Of a stretch of DNA of 64,000 bases, positions 25,247-38,347 are shown piece by piece. Source of the DNA: Perca fluviatilis. Taxonomy: Eukaryota; Chordata; Actinopteri; Perciformes; Percidae. Made by a program: the position numbers and the translations under genes. How positions within the stretch are numbered: position 1 is the first letter of the stretch; every line of letters begins with the position of its first letter. Location of the stretch: contig NC_053122.1 of the NCBI RefSeq assembly GCF_010015445.1, forward strand, positions 37,697,013 to 37,761,012, written 5' to 3'. Under the pieces are notes generated by a model, which was given only the letters and a program-made list of their open reading frames with translations, was not told where the DNA came from and searched no databases.

Positions 25247-25290
25247 ATTATAATTATAATTATAATTATAATTATTATTATTATATTATT
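25202..25290. repeat. (ATT)n / (TAATTA)n microsatellite
   Basis: ATT repeats pass into TAATTATAATTATAATTA and back to ATT; a compound array. Confidence 0.95.
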
Positions 25291-25900
25291 GCTCTCTGTC
25301 ATTCAGTTTGTCTCCAGCAATACGTGTTGTTTTTCTTTCACTACCCATTGCACCAAACTGCATATCCCTCTCTTCCATCTTTTCATCCTCTCCCCTCTCT
25401 CCATCTCTGTGGACCTCATTACCTCCCTCTCTCAGACAAGAGTCACTGTTCTCCCTTCCCTGTCACCGCCACTTTGGCTAGTATGATATAAGGATATATT
25501 ACTGGCCGGCTTCCCAACCAATCAGAGACCTAGACCCTAATGGTAATGGGGACGGAGAAAGTGGAGGAAATGTATAGACTGTACACTAATGGGATGTGTG
25601 TGTGTCTGTCAGTTTCAGCAGTGAGGGACTGTTCGACAGGTAGAATGTTAGAGGCTGCAGAGACACAATTAATACCGGGGAAAATAAACCACAAAGGTCA
25701 AGTTGTCTGGAGTCTAATTAGGGTTTCCTCACACATCTTTAGATCCACAGCTCAGGCCCGTCCTGTCCACCTGTCTCACTCACAGAAGAAATCACACAGC
25801 TCTTTTAGCTACATCCAACCCTCCATACAGCGAGCTACAGGTTTAATCTGTTTAAAGAATATGACAAGTTGTCCCTGTGTGAACAGATGTACCAACCTGA

Positions 25901-26847
25901 GGCCTATACTATGAACAAGATGTGGGGTTACCGAGGTAACTTCAGGTTAACCAAGGGTTTTGTGCATCACTACGGTGGGTCACTTTTTACCGGGTTAAAT
26001 CGCCGTGGTAATTTAGGACGACCAACTAACCTGCTCGGGGGCAGGTTATGTTCGAGATTAGAGATCAAGCACAACCTACTGACCAATCAATACTCGAAAG
26101 ATATCGGCGTCACCGTTCTTAGAAGATCCGCTGGAGCTCAGTGCGTGGAGAGAGAGAGGTGCGCTCAGAAAAGTTAAAACATAAAACATATAACATAAAA
26201 CCCGTTGACGTTCCCTGATGGGTACTTTTATGAAAGGTATAGATTTTCAGTGGAGGGAATTACGTATCTTTGTCAGCTTCTTGAGCCGTATGTTGCCAAT
26301 GGAAATTATGTTTTTATATTTATGTTTTATTTGCTCCATGATCACTTACCACTCCCAGGATAGCAACTAAAAGAATAGGCTACAGCAACGAAAGTTAATG
26401 GAATGCACAAGTGTAATTAGGTTAGATCTTGTTGTGCCTGACTGATGGGGCAGTGATATTGATAAGTCTTGTAACTTACACATTTACAGCGTCGGCAGTT
26501 TTTTTGCCAGCTTTCCTTCCTGGGTTTAGCAGCAGCAACTGTATTGCTTTTTGCCCGTATCACGTGTCTGTGTTCTATATATTTCTGTAGGATTATGGTT
26601 TGCTCTTCTAATGTAAAATATACAGTCCTGGCAGACTTGTCCATGTTTGCGATTGGTCATATGGTGTAAACACCGCCCCTTTTATGTGAACGTGCTCGTC
26701 GCTGGATTGGGAAACCCTGGGTTGATGGAACAAGTTGATAACCACCGTCCGGTCCCACCTTATGCCAGGCCGTGGTTGTTAGGTTTGGTGAAGCCGGGTA
26801 ACGGACATAAATCCAGGGCATGTTGAGCTTGCTTCGTAGTATAAGCC
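25901..26847 (-). mobile_element. PIF/Harbinger-like element with Myb-type frame
   Basis: Left end GGCCTATACTATGAACAAG and right end GCTTCGTAGTATAAGCC are inverted partners. Inside on the minus strand is a fragment of the Myb/SANT-like accessory protein that PIF/Harbinger elements encode beside the transposase. I could not confirm a 3-bp target duplication. Confidence 0.65.
26417..26644 (-). pseudogene. Myb/SANT-like Harbinger accessory protein fragment
   Basis: 75 residues from an ATG. MDKSARTVYFTLEEQTIILQ-KYIEHRHVIRAKSNTVAAAK-PRKESWQK is the first helix region of the Myb-like DNA-binding protein of PIF/Harbinger elements (pattern FT..E...LL..Y.E......AKSNT.AA...R...W..IA..VN). After WQK the frame drifts (NCRRCKCVSYK) where ADAVNV-like residues are expected, so either a frameshift or a splice border was passed. 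In intact elements this protein helps the transposase enter the nucleus and bind the ends. Confidence 0.7.
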
Positions 26848-27499
26848 TCTGGTAATTTAAGGGACTCTTTGTTCACACAGTAGGACAGCACACACGACTC
26901 ACTCAATAATGACATCCTGTCAGCTGTTTGCAGGAGATATTGGTCAAAGTGTCTTGGACAGATACACTGACATTGAACACATCTCAGTCCCCGCCTGATC
27001 TCAGATTCAGAGTACATTTATATAAACAGTAAATGTTAGAATAGTTTAGGAAAGTTGTGTGCTAACATTGTGCGATTGGCAAATAATAATAAAATAATAA
27101 TACAAATATCTCTGCTACACAATGCACTTACAACACAAGACAACACGCTGTGTACTTACTTAGTACACTGTGTTGTAGTAGATTGTGTATTTATGTCCCC
27201 AAACTATCAAGAATAGTCTTGATGGAGGGAGTAAACAATATTCCATGAAGCAAAATCTACCACCAAAATGAGCGTCTACTTCTCAAGGAGACTTGCCAAA
27301 AGGTCTGCTGCTAAAGGCTGTTTTTACCTAATAGCGTACATTTCAAATGCCTGAATAAAATCTTGACATAAAACAAAGAAATAACTTAAAGAATGTCATT
27401 AAACTAATTTGCGTATGTTTTTGTGAGGGCTTGTCTTGCTTGATCCCGTCTTTTAGTGTGTTATGTAGTTTTCTGTGTGTGTAATAGATGTATAAAGAA

Positions 27500-27940
27500 C
27501 ACAAAAACCATATTTCACTCCAAATGGAGCTCTCTCTCCCACAGACAGCACTTTTTCCCAAACGCCTGAAACGCCTCGCCCAAATTCCTGTTTGAAATTC
27601 CTCCATTAGTGATGTCACTGATTGAAAATGCCAGCCCAGTTTTTCATATGTACTGCCCATAGGTGCTGCCTGAGCAAGCAGAGCCCGCCCAGCGGCTTGC
27701 TTGAATTTGGTTGACCAATCACAACAGAGTCCGCCAGCTGACCAATCAGAGCAGACTGGACTTTTCAGGAAGGCGGGTCAAGAGCTCAGACAGAGTGTTT
27801 CAGACAGAGGAGCTGCAGCAAAGGGCAGTATGAGAAACATAATCTGTTTTTCAACATCAAAACATGTAACCCTATTCTAGGAGACCCAAAGAGTACAAAT
27901 GAGCAACACTGAAAATGATTATACAAGGGGATCTTTACAG
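27500..27940. mobile_element. Dispersed element abutting a pard3 donor site
   Basis: The right part (GAGGAGCTGCAGCAAAGGGC, AACATGTAACCCTATTCTA, ending CAAGGGGATCTTT) is a diverged relative of 35850-35980 (GAGGAGTTGCAGCAATGTGC, ACCATGTAAACCTATTCTG, ending GAGGTCTTTA). The terminus lies about 18 bp from the exon border at 27958. The left border is uncertain and may lie nearer 27240. Confidence 0.55.
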
Positions 27941-27956
27941 GTTTTTTACAGTCTTA

Positions 27957-28256
<300 letters not shown>

Positions 28257-28989
28257 TTATAACCAATCAACTAGTCATTTTAAGTAGAACTGTAGCACAT
28301 CCATAAAATCCATAAACCTAATATAGGAAAATCTGTGAAAGTCCCATAAATGGGCTTAATGTAATTTAATTATCTATTATAGATAGTCGTCTTTAGAGAC
28401 CATTTGACACAGAATCTGATTAAATGAAGAAAGCAATATATGAATGACTATTTGATGGTATAATGGCATGCTGCTCTCACAAAATATGAGATAAAAAAAC
28501 GTCAGATTATTTGGGCTGGGAGTATAGAACCAAACTCTAAAAAATGGTTTCTTTTGTAAGATGAAAGATGAATATACCAACAGACTGCTGTCTCATTCCC
28601 AATTCCTATTTCATTTTATGAGGACGTGACATTTAAAAAGTGAAAAAGAAAAGGAGGAGGAGGAAGAAGGCCGTCTGTGTTTGAAACGTTTAAAGTCATG
28701 TCCACATGAAAAGGAAGAAGAATTCAGGAAGCAGACGGCATTGTGTGGGGCTTTGCTACATTATTACTACACATCGCTTGGAAAGAACTCATGGGTGTAC
28801 GTGTTGGAGATTATGCATTTTGTATTGCTGTACCATGACATTTTTATTGTAAACACAAATGTTCATACTGTGTAATTCAAATTTACAAGAATTCAATTAA
28901 TCTAATCAAGTTTTAGCTTTAAAAGGAAGCATCAAATAGAAAATAAAGTTAAAACAGATAAATACTTTGACTCTGATTTCCTGCCCAGA

Positions 28990-29311
28990 CGCTAGTATGC
29001 CCTGCTACGCCCTGAACTACTACAACTACTATTTCTAGTCATAGTTTCATTATCTTTATTGTTACTATAAATTGCCACTGTTCATCATTCCCCCAACCAA
29101 CAGCGGCAGATGGCCGCCCACCAAGAGCCTGGGTCTGTCCCAGGTTTCTCCCTAAAAGGAAGTTTTTCCTCGCCACCGTTGCTCTTGGGAGAATTACTAC
29201 AATTGTTGGGTTGTTGTAAATGATAGAGTGTGGTCTAGACCTACTCTATCTTTAAAGTGTCTTCAGATAACTCTTGTTAGGATTTGATACTATAAATAAA
29301 ATTGAATTGAA
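28990..29311 (+). mobile_element. LINE-type 3' tail A
   Basis: Contains GAGCCTGGGTCTGTCCCAGG, TTTCTCCCTAAAAGGAAGTT, TAGAGTGTGGTCTAGACCTA and a tail AATAAAATTGAATTGAA. This is a very common fish repeat of non-LTR retrotransposon 3' type; no coding part is left. Confidence 0.7.
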
Positions 29312-29354
29312 ATGGTCTATCACAGAACTTTACACATTCTCCAAACTCGTCCTC

Positions 29355-29648
29355 TTTAAGATGCCCCATATTTATTACCGTGTCACCTCCTACCGCGCAA
29401 TATGTAATTTATTCATCCACACCTCTTCTCATCTGTATGAATTTTTATTTTACCTGTCTGTGTATAATAAGGGTGTTTATAGTGTATTTGTAGTTTATAC
29501 TATTACTATTTCTTATAATACCTTTTTGTATATTTTTCCTGTCTAATGTGTATTTGTCTTATTCTGATGTGTGTGAATTTAGTTTTGAGCTGCTGTAAAA
29601 AGGGAATTTATCCAGTGTGGGATATATAAAGTCTATCTTATCTTATCT
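29355..29648 (+). mobile_element. LINE-type 3' tail B
   Basis: Ends TATATAAAGTCTATCTTATC followed by TTATCT, the short terminal repeats usual for fish L2/CR1-like tails. Mostly AT-rich, no open frame of note. It follows tail A within 50 bp. Confidence 0.5.
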
Positions 29649-29976
29649 GATGCAGTGCATAGTTACACCTTGAGTCAGCGATATGCCATTGCCACAAGCA
29701 GAGATCCAATCAGCTGCCAGATAGTGATCATTAGTCAGAATGCTGTCACTCCCATGCATGAGTAGGGAAGCCAAATCCATGACACGTTATCCGTTTCAAT
29801 ATCAATCCTTGTTATTGAACACCATTGTTTTGTTAGTGCCATCTCAATAACCCATAATGCAATGTCAGTGAAGTAGCATTGTACAGTTTCATATTTCAGA
29901 CATGTTCCAGAAGTGACTCAGGTTGAGGTCCTTGCTGAAACACACTGCCAGGACTCCCGACCGCTGATGGAAATCA

Positions 29977-30387
<411 letters not shown>

Positions 30388-30392
30388 TCATC

Positions 30393-30798
30393 TTAAAGCA
30401 TAACTCTCGCCAAAATGCACCCTAGGGTCTTTTTGTGAATGTACCCGAGTCAAACTTTTGTTTAAAAGCATAATTAGGACGGAAGCGCCACTTTTAAGAT
30501 TGACCGTATTTTAGTTTTCGGTCAAATGGCCTTTGTCGTTAGTGAAAAACAATATTGACCTTGTAGCTGAAAAAGGAGCCTCATGTAAGAATGACATTTC
30601 CTCCTATGGAGTCCGCTCATTCGCATTCGGAGATCAACACCTAGCACTCCCATTTAAAAGGCCATTAGACCGAAAACGACAATACGGTCAATCTTACAAG
30701 TGGCGCTTCCATCCTAATTATGCTTTTAAACGAAAGTTTGACTCGGGTACATTCACAAAAAGACCCTAGGTTGCATTTTGGCGAGAGTTACGCTCTAA
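30393..30798. mobile_element. Long-inverted-repeat MITE near a pard3 acceptor
   Basis: Arms 30393-30531 and 30660-30798 (139 bp each) are inverted copies with roughly 93 percent identity by eye. The left arm starts TTAAAGCATAACTCTCGCC and ends CGGTCAAATGGCC. The spacer of 128 bp includes TCCTCCTATGGAGTCCGCTC. Transcribed, it would fold into one long hairpin about 100 nt upstream of the exon at 30063-30293. Confidence 0.88.
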
Positions 30799-30808
30799 TA
30801 CTGCAAAC

Positions 30809-31684
30809 TAGAGATGGTCCGAAACCATTTTTTGCTTCCTGATACCAATTAGGATACCTGAACTTGTGTGTTGGCTGATAAGAGTACCGATCCGATACCA
30901 GTGTGTCATATATTTGATTGTGTTTTAACAACTGTATACTACTATCCCTGTATGGATGGGATATGATTTCTATCTTTGTTGTCGGTCTGGCTCAGGTTAA
31001 ACTTTTTGTGAAACATGAACAAACACAAACCATGAACGCCGTAGAACTTTCTTTTATTCTCCAGTTTGACAGTCAGTTATAACTGAATAAGGACATAAAC
31101 TACTTTAACCCTCCGGTCGTCCTCGGGTCAAATTTGGGTTTCTTTCAAGCAAATTGCCCAAAAATAACATGGGTTGTTCCATACGCTCTTCTCAAGTCAA
31201 ATTGAAGATCATCAGATCACTACTTTCATAGAATTATGGGTGTTTTATAAAATGATGGTTTCTAAACAGTCTCCTGACTAAACTTTGACAGTCTGTGATT
31301 ATCCACTCAATCGTACCTATTGGTGGAAATAATTCATAATTTCAGCTAAAAAAAATAGGTATAATTGCATATATAAGGGGTTTATTGACCATGACTTTAA
31401 AAAAAGTGTAAAACTAGTAGTAATAAGTGGATGTGGTGAATCTGGTTGTAGTGAAAAGAAGCGCAGAAATCTAAAAAAATAAATAAACATCTTAAAAGGG
31501 TTAACCCGGGAGGAGAACAAGTTGCATGGTCGACAGGAAGACAACACAAGGGAGGAAGGAGATTTTCCTCGGGGCTAAACCACCTGGTATCAGATCGGTG
31601 CATAAACTCCAGCACTTGCTGATACCGAGCAGCATTTTATTCAGTATCATAGGCTTTTTGGATACTGGTATCGGAACATCTCCA
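30809..31684. mobile_element. hAT-like MITE (ATCGG-rich family), copy 2, with insertion
   Basis: Starts TAGAGATGGTCCGAAACC and ends GGTATCGGAACATCTCCA. Flanks CTGCAAAC (30801-30808) and CTGCACGC (31685-31692) match at 6 of 8. It is reversed relative to copy 1 and is interrupted by a piggyBac-like MITE. Confidence 0.82.
31109..31552. mobile_element. piggyBac-like MITE, copy 4, inside a hAT-like MITE
   Basis: Starts CCCTCCGGTCGTCCTCGGG after TTAA (31105-31108) and ends AAGACAACACAAGGG. The right TTAA has become AGGA. The uninterrupted relative at 24.7 kb reads, on its reverse strand, ACTACTTTAAAGGAG at this point, which shows the empty site and places the insertion at its TTAA. Confidence 0.85.
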
Positions 31685-31940
31685 CTGCACGCTGTAGTAT
31701 CTAATGAGGAACTTCAGTCCATTTCTATTCTACACCAATGTCAGCTAACCAGCTACCACGCCATTCTTATTCACTTCAAACAGCTGAGAAGGGGGGCAAA
31801 TCTAACTTTTCTCAGGAAATTCCTCTTGGGAATGGAGTCAAAATATGTGCAGGAGTTCAGCAACAATGCTGTGAAAAAAAGTATTGAAAGTTTTTACTAC
31901 TATTGCTAAGTAGCAGTTAAGCAATTAATAAGCGTTTAAA

Positions 31941-32641
31941 TAGGCTACGTTCAGACTGCAGGCAAAAGTGGCCCAAATCGGGTTTTTTTGGGGTCAAGTG
32001 ACCAGGTCAGACTTCTTCAGAAGTAGTGTGAACACTCAAATCTAGCCCAGATTTGATTTTTTCAAATCAGATTTAGACCACTTCCATATGTGGTCCTGAA
32101 ACAGACCCAGGTCTGATTTTTTTCAATGCCGCAGTGTGAACAACCAAGGCGGATTCGATGCGACTTTTACGTCAATCTACATCGACATTTATCAAAAGCT
32201 GCCCTCAACATCCGAAAGTTTTGAATAAACTGTGTCTCTGTGAAGCTATTCACAACGCAGTCCCACCACTCCTGGCTTCGTCTCTGCATCCACACAGACC
32301 TCTGGAGGCAATTTGCAGCCATAACCCCGCAAAAGGGCTTATGGCTCATTCTTCTCCTCCTCAGCACTGGCTCATTCATTTTTATGGCTGCCATTACACA
32401 AACATTTTGAAATAAAAGCGAAAATGCTGACTTCCTCCATAACCTCCCTAACTTTAGTGCAACAGCGTGCTGCGTCTGATGTCATCTTTATTGGTCTTTT
32501 GCGCATGCGGGTCAGTTCGAAACCGCAAACAGTTCACACTGGAATCTGATATAGGACACATTTTAAAAGGTCAAACAAAAAATCGTATCTGAACAAAAAT
32601 TCCAAATTAAGCATTAAGACTTGCGGTGAGAACGTAGCCTA
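31941..32641 (-). mobile_element. PIF/Harbinger-like element, 0.7 kb
   Basis: Inverted ends TAGGCTACGTTC and GAACGTAGCCTA. Near the left, repeated words such as TCAGATTTAGACCA and AGATTTGATTTTTTC. It carries part of a transposase-type frame on the minus strand. A target duplication is not evident. Confidence 0.65.
32167..32394 (-). pseudogene. PIF/Harbinger transposase-like fragment
   Basis: 75 residues: RRRRMSHKPFCGVMAANCLQ-RSVWMQRRSQEWWDCVVNSF-TETQFIQNFRMLRAAFDKC. The RRSQEWWD.VV and the T..QF.QNFRM.R..FD.LC pattern is the N-terminal region of PIF/Harbinger transposases of fish. The frame stops before any catalytic residue, so it is a remnant. Its starting ATG is the first in frame and not otherwise supported. 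Confidence 0.65.
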
Positions 32642-33695
32642 GTGAAAGGTTTTTCCCAATCTGTAGCATACTTAACCACATAGACCTACAATCTAGATTC
32701 ACAATTCTGTTCCATTCTGATTTCACTGTATTTTTACATAACCTTCAACACGTCTTAATAACATCTTTTAGAACAAAATCTGTCCAGAATCAACATGTAC
32801 ACACTGACAATGACTGTGTTGAAATATTATCAAAGTCGATGTAGTGCAAGAGAAGCAACATTATAATGAGAGTTATGGTACAATGTGAATTGAACAGGAT
32901 GATTTTAGAGGATGGAGGGAGAGAATGAAGAACTGACTCAGCAATGTGACACATATTTCACACAACTAGTCACTTCCTGCCAATTCCAAATGACCAGCAA
33001 CTAAAGCTGCCCAGAAATGACCTCAGAGTCTTCGCTGTGGAGTCATTTTAGTATGTTTTTTTTTGTGGCGGATTCTGGGATTTGCTCCAGCCAACCTCAC
33101 AATGACCCTCAAGGTGAACGTCCACTGGTAAACAGAACCGGGAAATAAACCACATCCTTCTCAGGCTGCATTCTCTGCCATTCTTTTTCTACCCCTTTTT
33201 TTGTTTTCAAGAGATTTCTAGCTTAAAATGACAAAAGACCTGCTCCGTTTTGCAGACATGACACTTAGATGCTACAACACCATTTCAGACACACTGGCGC
33301 TCTCTCTTCATACGGTATGATGCAGAGGAAGAACTAAAACGCACTCAGAAAGGTGTATTTCCAGGCTTCTACTATGCACACGGGTCTGGCAAAAGAACTG
33401 ACTGGATGTACAGAATAAACGATATGGCAAAAATGTGGCACATCCAATGTGTCACACTGGAACTCCTGTGGCCGCTGGCCAGTGAACACACAACACCAGC
33501 TACATATAAGCAACGCCACACTCCCCTTATAGTGTTCCAACTATGGAGCATCTCTGCTCAACGAGTGAAGAAGAAACAGCTGGTGTACCTGAACATGCCT
33601 AGCCTCAGAGGACCAATAAGCAACTCTGACAACAGCACACCATATTTAAACCTGGACACTGTTTCACCAAGAAGGAAGCTGATCGTGTGTCTGTC

Positions 33696-33696
<1 letters not shown>

Positions 33697-33764
<68 letters not shown>
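33697..33764. repeat. (GT)n microsatellite
   Basis: About 64 bp of GT ending in GCGCGC; purine-pyrimidine alternation continues through the GC part. Confidence 0.95.
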
Positions 33765-33766
<2 letters not shown>

Positions 33767-34082
33767 ACACTCCTCCTGACTGACTACGAATTTCATTACA
33801 AGATGTGGCCCTGATTGAAAATAACAGCAACAGCAAAATAGGAGAAACATGACAGTTTAATTAAACTAAAAGACTATTTGTACAGTGGTGCGGGCATACA
33901 GTTTTGCTCCCATATGGCTCCTTTCAGGCTGAGAACATGTACGGTGGCAAATAAATGTTAGAAGATAAGGTGAGAGGGCGTGGAGGTAAACGGAAGAGAC
34001 CTGATCTCCCGGGTGATGTCAACTTTGGAGCTACTGTAGCAGAAGAAGGCCAACAGATTGTGGTGCCACGAGGGACGGGAGT

Positions 34083-34111
34083 TAGAGAGAGAGAGAGAGA
34101 GAGAGAGAGAA
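34083..34111. repeat. (GA)n microsatellite
   Basis: Short AG run of about 28 bp. Confidence 0.9.
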
Positions 34112-34964
34112 GAAAAGAGAACAGCACAAAGTAAGGAGGGGAGAGTAAGGAAGGAGGAGGATAGAAAAATTGACAGAAAGATTTACACCTGTTTGAGCAA
34201 CTTTTGCTAAAAGTTACAGTGCCCAGGAATGTCTGTACCTTTTTGAAAATTAAAATGTATATTTGTGGCCCATTTTTTATAGATTTGAGTCTTTAGTAGG
34301 GACCTATTTTAGTCACATTACATTGACTGTATTGGCAGTTTGTTTGTTTTTTATCCAATTATTATTTCAAGTGTAATGTACTTGGTTTTCTTGAAACAAA
34401 GTAAAATGTTAAATACTTAGGGTAACATATATAGAAATGTAATCAAATGGCCAGCCAGTGCTGTAGAATAATCTGTAATAAATCTGTAAACAAGCTGAAA
34501 ACAATTGCCAAGCTTCTTGTTTACAGTGAGACTGACCGAAAAAATTATAAAGACAGAGGGGAAAAAAATAGAGATGGAAATTGAATAAATGCAGAGTGAA
34601 GAAGCGAGGGGGGTTGGCGGTCCCCCATTCATTCTCATCAGCCTGTCTTGTTCCCTTAACGTCTCACTGAGGGCCCGGCTGATGGGCTTTCCACGCTGTA
34701 CACCCACTTTATCTAAAGGCTTTGCCCAGCGCCATTCACTACAGTCACACTTCAGTGGCTGTCTTAACGAAAAAGGATCATTCACACTGGGTTGGAGATC
34801 TGACAAATAACATTTAGTCACAAACATGAAAACATTGTTTTCTTTTTTTAAAAGACTTTCAATTAATCTGCTGATGAGGTTTTTGGTGAGACATTGTTCT
34901 GTTCAGTCAGGCTTACCTGGCCACAGAGAGTGTACTGTATGTGTGTGTGTGGAATAAAATACTT

Positions 34965-35980
34965 TAAAGAGCTCATACTTTTCCCTTTGCTTTATTGTGT
35001 TACATATATTTTTTGAGCATGTAATAGGCTTACAAAGTGAAAAAGCCCAAAGTCCCCCCCAAAGGGACTTACCATCTCCAACAGAAAACACTGTTCACCA
35101 ACTGCTCCAAACAGCTCTATTGTAGTCCAGCCTTTACTTCAGAGACAAACGTTATAATGCTCGCCTAGCTGCTAGCATGGCACGCCATCAAACCAAGCTA
35201 GTTAGAGCGGAGGCCCCAAGAGTTCAGATATTTGTATCACCATGTCCAGGAGACAGAGCAGAATTAAAACGTTACGTATGAAAGACTAATTTGTTAACAT
35301 TTAAATAACTTAGCACTCAACAAACGTCTTTTGGTTCGTCTAGATCACACTAGCTTGCTTGTCACGGCCCGCCCTACTCTGCTTCTGACTGGCTAGGAGT
35401 CCTTACCTAGGTACTGTCAGGGCCCGCCCTCATACTCTGCTTCTGACTGGCTAGGAGTCCTTACCTAGCTACTGTCAGGGCCCGCCCTCATACTCTGCTT
35501 CTGACTGGCTAGTAGTCCTTACCTAGGTACTGTCAAGGCACGCCCTCATACTCTGCTTCTTAATTATTTTTATGGTTTTTACGTACTGTCAGGGCACGCC
35601 CTCATACTCTGCTTCTGACTGGCTAGTAGTCCTTACCTAGGTACTGTCAGGGCACGCCCTCATACTCTGCTTCTGACTGGCTAGTAGTCCTTACCTAGGT
35701 ACTGTCAGGGCACGCCCTCATACTCTGCTTCTGACTGGCTAGTAGTCCTTACCTAGGTACTGAGCATGTGCGACTCCCAACAAAGATGGAACAGAAGTGA
35801 GATGTCTCACTCTGTAGCTAAAACAGAGAGCTCAACACACAGGGAGAAAAGAGGAGTTGCAGCAATGTGCAGTACAACAAAATTATGGTATTTTTTAAAA
35901 ATTAAACCATGTAAACCTATTCTGATATAACCTCTAAATACAATTATTAACCTGAAAATTAGCATAATATGAGGTCTTTA
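34965..35980. mobile_element. Minisatellite-bearing DNA element, copy 2 (complete)
   Basis: Left end TAAAGAGCTCATACTTTT and right end AATATGAGGTCTTTA are inverted partners; further in, GTAATAGGCTTACAAAG on the left pairs loosely with CATGTAAACCTATTCTG on the right. The 58-bp array lies in its interior. No coding capacity. Confidence 0.72.
35362..35762. repeat. 58-bp minisatellite, array 2
   Basis: About seven units of the repeat seen at 19.3 kb, including the CTAGGAGTCC variant. One unit is disrupted by TTAATTATTTTTATGG at about 35560-35580. Confidence 0.93.
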
Positions 35981-36230
35981 AAAAAGGAAAGCGTGCTCAT
36001 CTTTTTTGCATTTCTTTTTGAACATGAAACATAGTAAATTGTGAATAATCAGATCTGGGAACACAGCTCCCATACATTGTTTGACAGAAATTTTAAAAAG
36101 ACAGCTAAAAAGGATTATTTCAAATCTGGCAACCAGTCAGTCAGATGGAAGTAATCAGTGTCAGTGTGTTTGGACAGAGTGATCCCACCGTGTTGACCAG
36201 CGACAGGCTTACAACAACAAACACAGAGCC

Positions 36231-36680
36231 AGAGGTGGAAAGAGTACAAAAACACACTACTCGAGAAAAACTATACTATCATTACTTTGATTAACTTTTA
36301 CTAAAGTACAGGTAAAATCACTGGTACAAAAAATCTACTCAAGTAAAAGTAAAAAGTAGCTCTATTAAAATTTACTCAGAGAAAAAGTTACTTTGTTACT
36401 TTTTAACAGAGGGGGGAGATACACTTTTTATATTTCTACTTATTTAATATCTTATTCATACTTTTCATACTTATTTAATTAAATCGCAGTCTTTTGTGAT
36501 TTGAAAAAGGCACAAAGCAGCTTCAGATTTGAGATTGTTTGATACAAGACAACGCTAGACCTTTTCTTTCTACTCAGTGACGAATATGATTTGAAATGTA
36601 GCAAAGTACAATACTTGAAACAAATCATACTAAAGTAAAAGTAAAAGTACAGAAAAAAACTATTTAAAAAAGTTAAGAGT
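36231..36680. mobile_element. hAT-like MITE, left part only
   Basis: Begins CAGAGGTGGAAAGAGTACAA and is dense in AAGTAAAAGTA and TACTTTGTTACTTT words, like the ends of the 19.8-kb element. A matching right end (CCACCTCTG) is not found, so the copy is truncated. Confidence 0.55.
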
Positions 36681-38016
36681 TAAAGGGGAACTATGCAGTT
36701 TTTTTTAGCTTAATTTACCTTAACAGCTTGGGAGTCATTGGAATGGTTATATGACTTTTTTCAGGTTGAATGGGGGTCGTCTCGCTCCCCCCTAGCACCT
36801 GTGAGCGGAAAAACCACCCTCGCAACTTTCGGCCGGTGAGCTGCCGGCCTCAGTGTCAGGAAGTATGGCGTGATATCAGGTCTCGCCATGTAACAGATTG
36901 CTTCACGGCACTGAACACATCCACCCTTGGCAAACAAAACAGAGAAGGAATGGCCAAAACTGCATTGCGCCTCTTTAAGATAACTGAAATAGGATCACTC
37001 CCAGGACACTTTCTCACAGGGATTCATGATGAACTAAAGAAAAGGTTTGACAAAGTCTGCGTGGAGTTGTGGACACTGCCAACAGTCCTGCTTTGTCCTC
37101 CATCACTGGAGTGTCCTCGACCAACATGTGGCTGCGGCCTGTGTCAATAATCCTCTCAGCCAATCACAGCTCAGGGGATGAGGGCTACTATAGCCCATCT
37201 CTCAGAGCTGTCACAGTCTTTGGTTTCAGCAGGATGGTTGTGTTTTGGCTTTGGGAAACGCACCATGGATCATTTATACTTATTGGGGAGTTGGGATTTT
37301 TTTTTAAACATTGGTAAAGTGAGACCAGAGGGCCACAAAGTGAAGAGAAACCCCAGACACTTAAAACAAAATAGAGAGACATCTTTTAGCCCACAGCATT
37401 ATGGAACTTTCATTGAATTCCACTGGAAAAATACCTTATTTTCTCATAATGTTCACACTAAATATCCACCTTAAAAACAATTACAACCAGTACCTGTGGC
37501 CTCAAATCAGTCAGTGTAAGGCCGCGTTCAGACACCCCACGTCACGCTGATCATGTAACCGGAGATCAGACGTAGAAAGAGCCCCGTACAGGAAACAGGA
37601 AACCTCTATTGCTGCCACAAGAAGGCTTTAAAACACTATGAGGGTAAAAAAAACTAAGCACTGAACTGTCTGGGAGTTTGTGTAATCGCTGAAGGTTTCC
37701 TGCAACAACAAAGCTCTCGCTATATCTCAGTCCTTTCTTTTATTTCTCTCTCTCCCTGTGAAATGAAGCTGCCTTCAAGTGCGGTCAGAAACGTCAAGAT
37801 CTATAAACAATTTGACAGGAAACAGTAGTTGTGAACTACAAAGTCTACTTGTGATTTGTTGGGGGGGGTTAAAGAGCACAACAGGACGTCACAGAAATAG
37901 GTTGTTTCATTGACACTCTCCCACTTTTATTATCCATTTTCAATATAGAACAAAATATTCTGGAGCCTATTTTGCCGTCAATACTGCCGACGTTGTCTTT
38001 GCTGTAATCCAATCAG

Positions 38017-38018
<2 letters not shown>

Positions 38019-38046
<28 letters not shown>
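38019..38046. repeat. (TA)n microsatellite
   Basis: About 28 bp of AT. Confidence 0.92.
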
Positions 38047-38048
<2 letters not shown>

Positions 38049-38347
38049 TAACATGAAGTATACTACTGCTTAAGTGCAGTAATATGCGGCCACTGGACCT
38101 GGCCCCTACTGGCTCTTCCTATAGGGAATGAATTGAACCGCTCCGCTCTGCCATTACTGAAGCTGCCTGGGAAAACCCAGCGTACGCGTCAGATGGAAAG
38201 GACGTTTTGTTGGGATACCATACGTCACTAACCGACTGTATAGCCGTTCAGTCAGTCAGTCAGTCAGTAAGCACCTCTTAACAGCCATATCAACTCTACC
38301 TTTGTCATTTAGGTGTGAGGACTTGGACTTTAGGATGCATGTTTAGT

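Noticed and set aside
31526..31909. 127-codon plus-strand frame
   Set aside because: It crosses the right end of a piggyBac-like MITE, the end of a hAT-like MITE and unique DNA, so it cannot be a single gene.
36770..37150. 126-codon plus-strand frame
   Set aside because: No recognisable domain, no splice context, and it begins within a dispersed repeat; probably chance.
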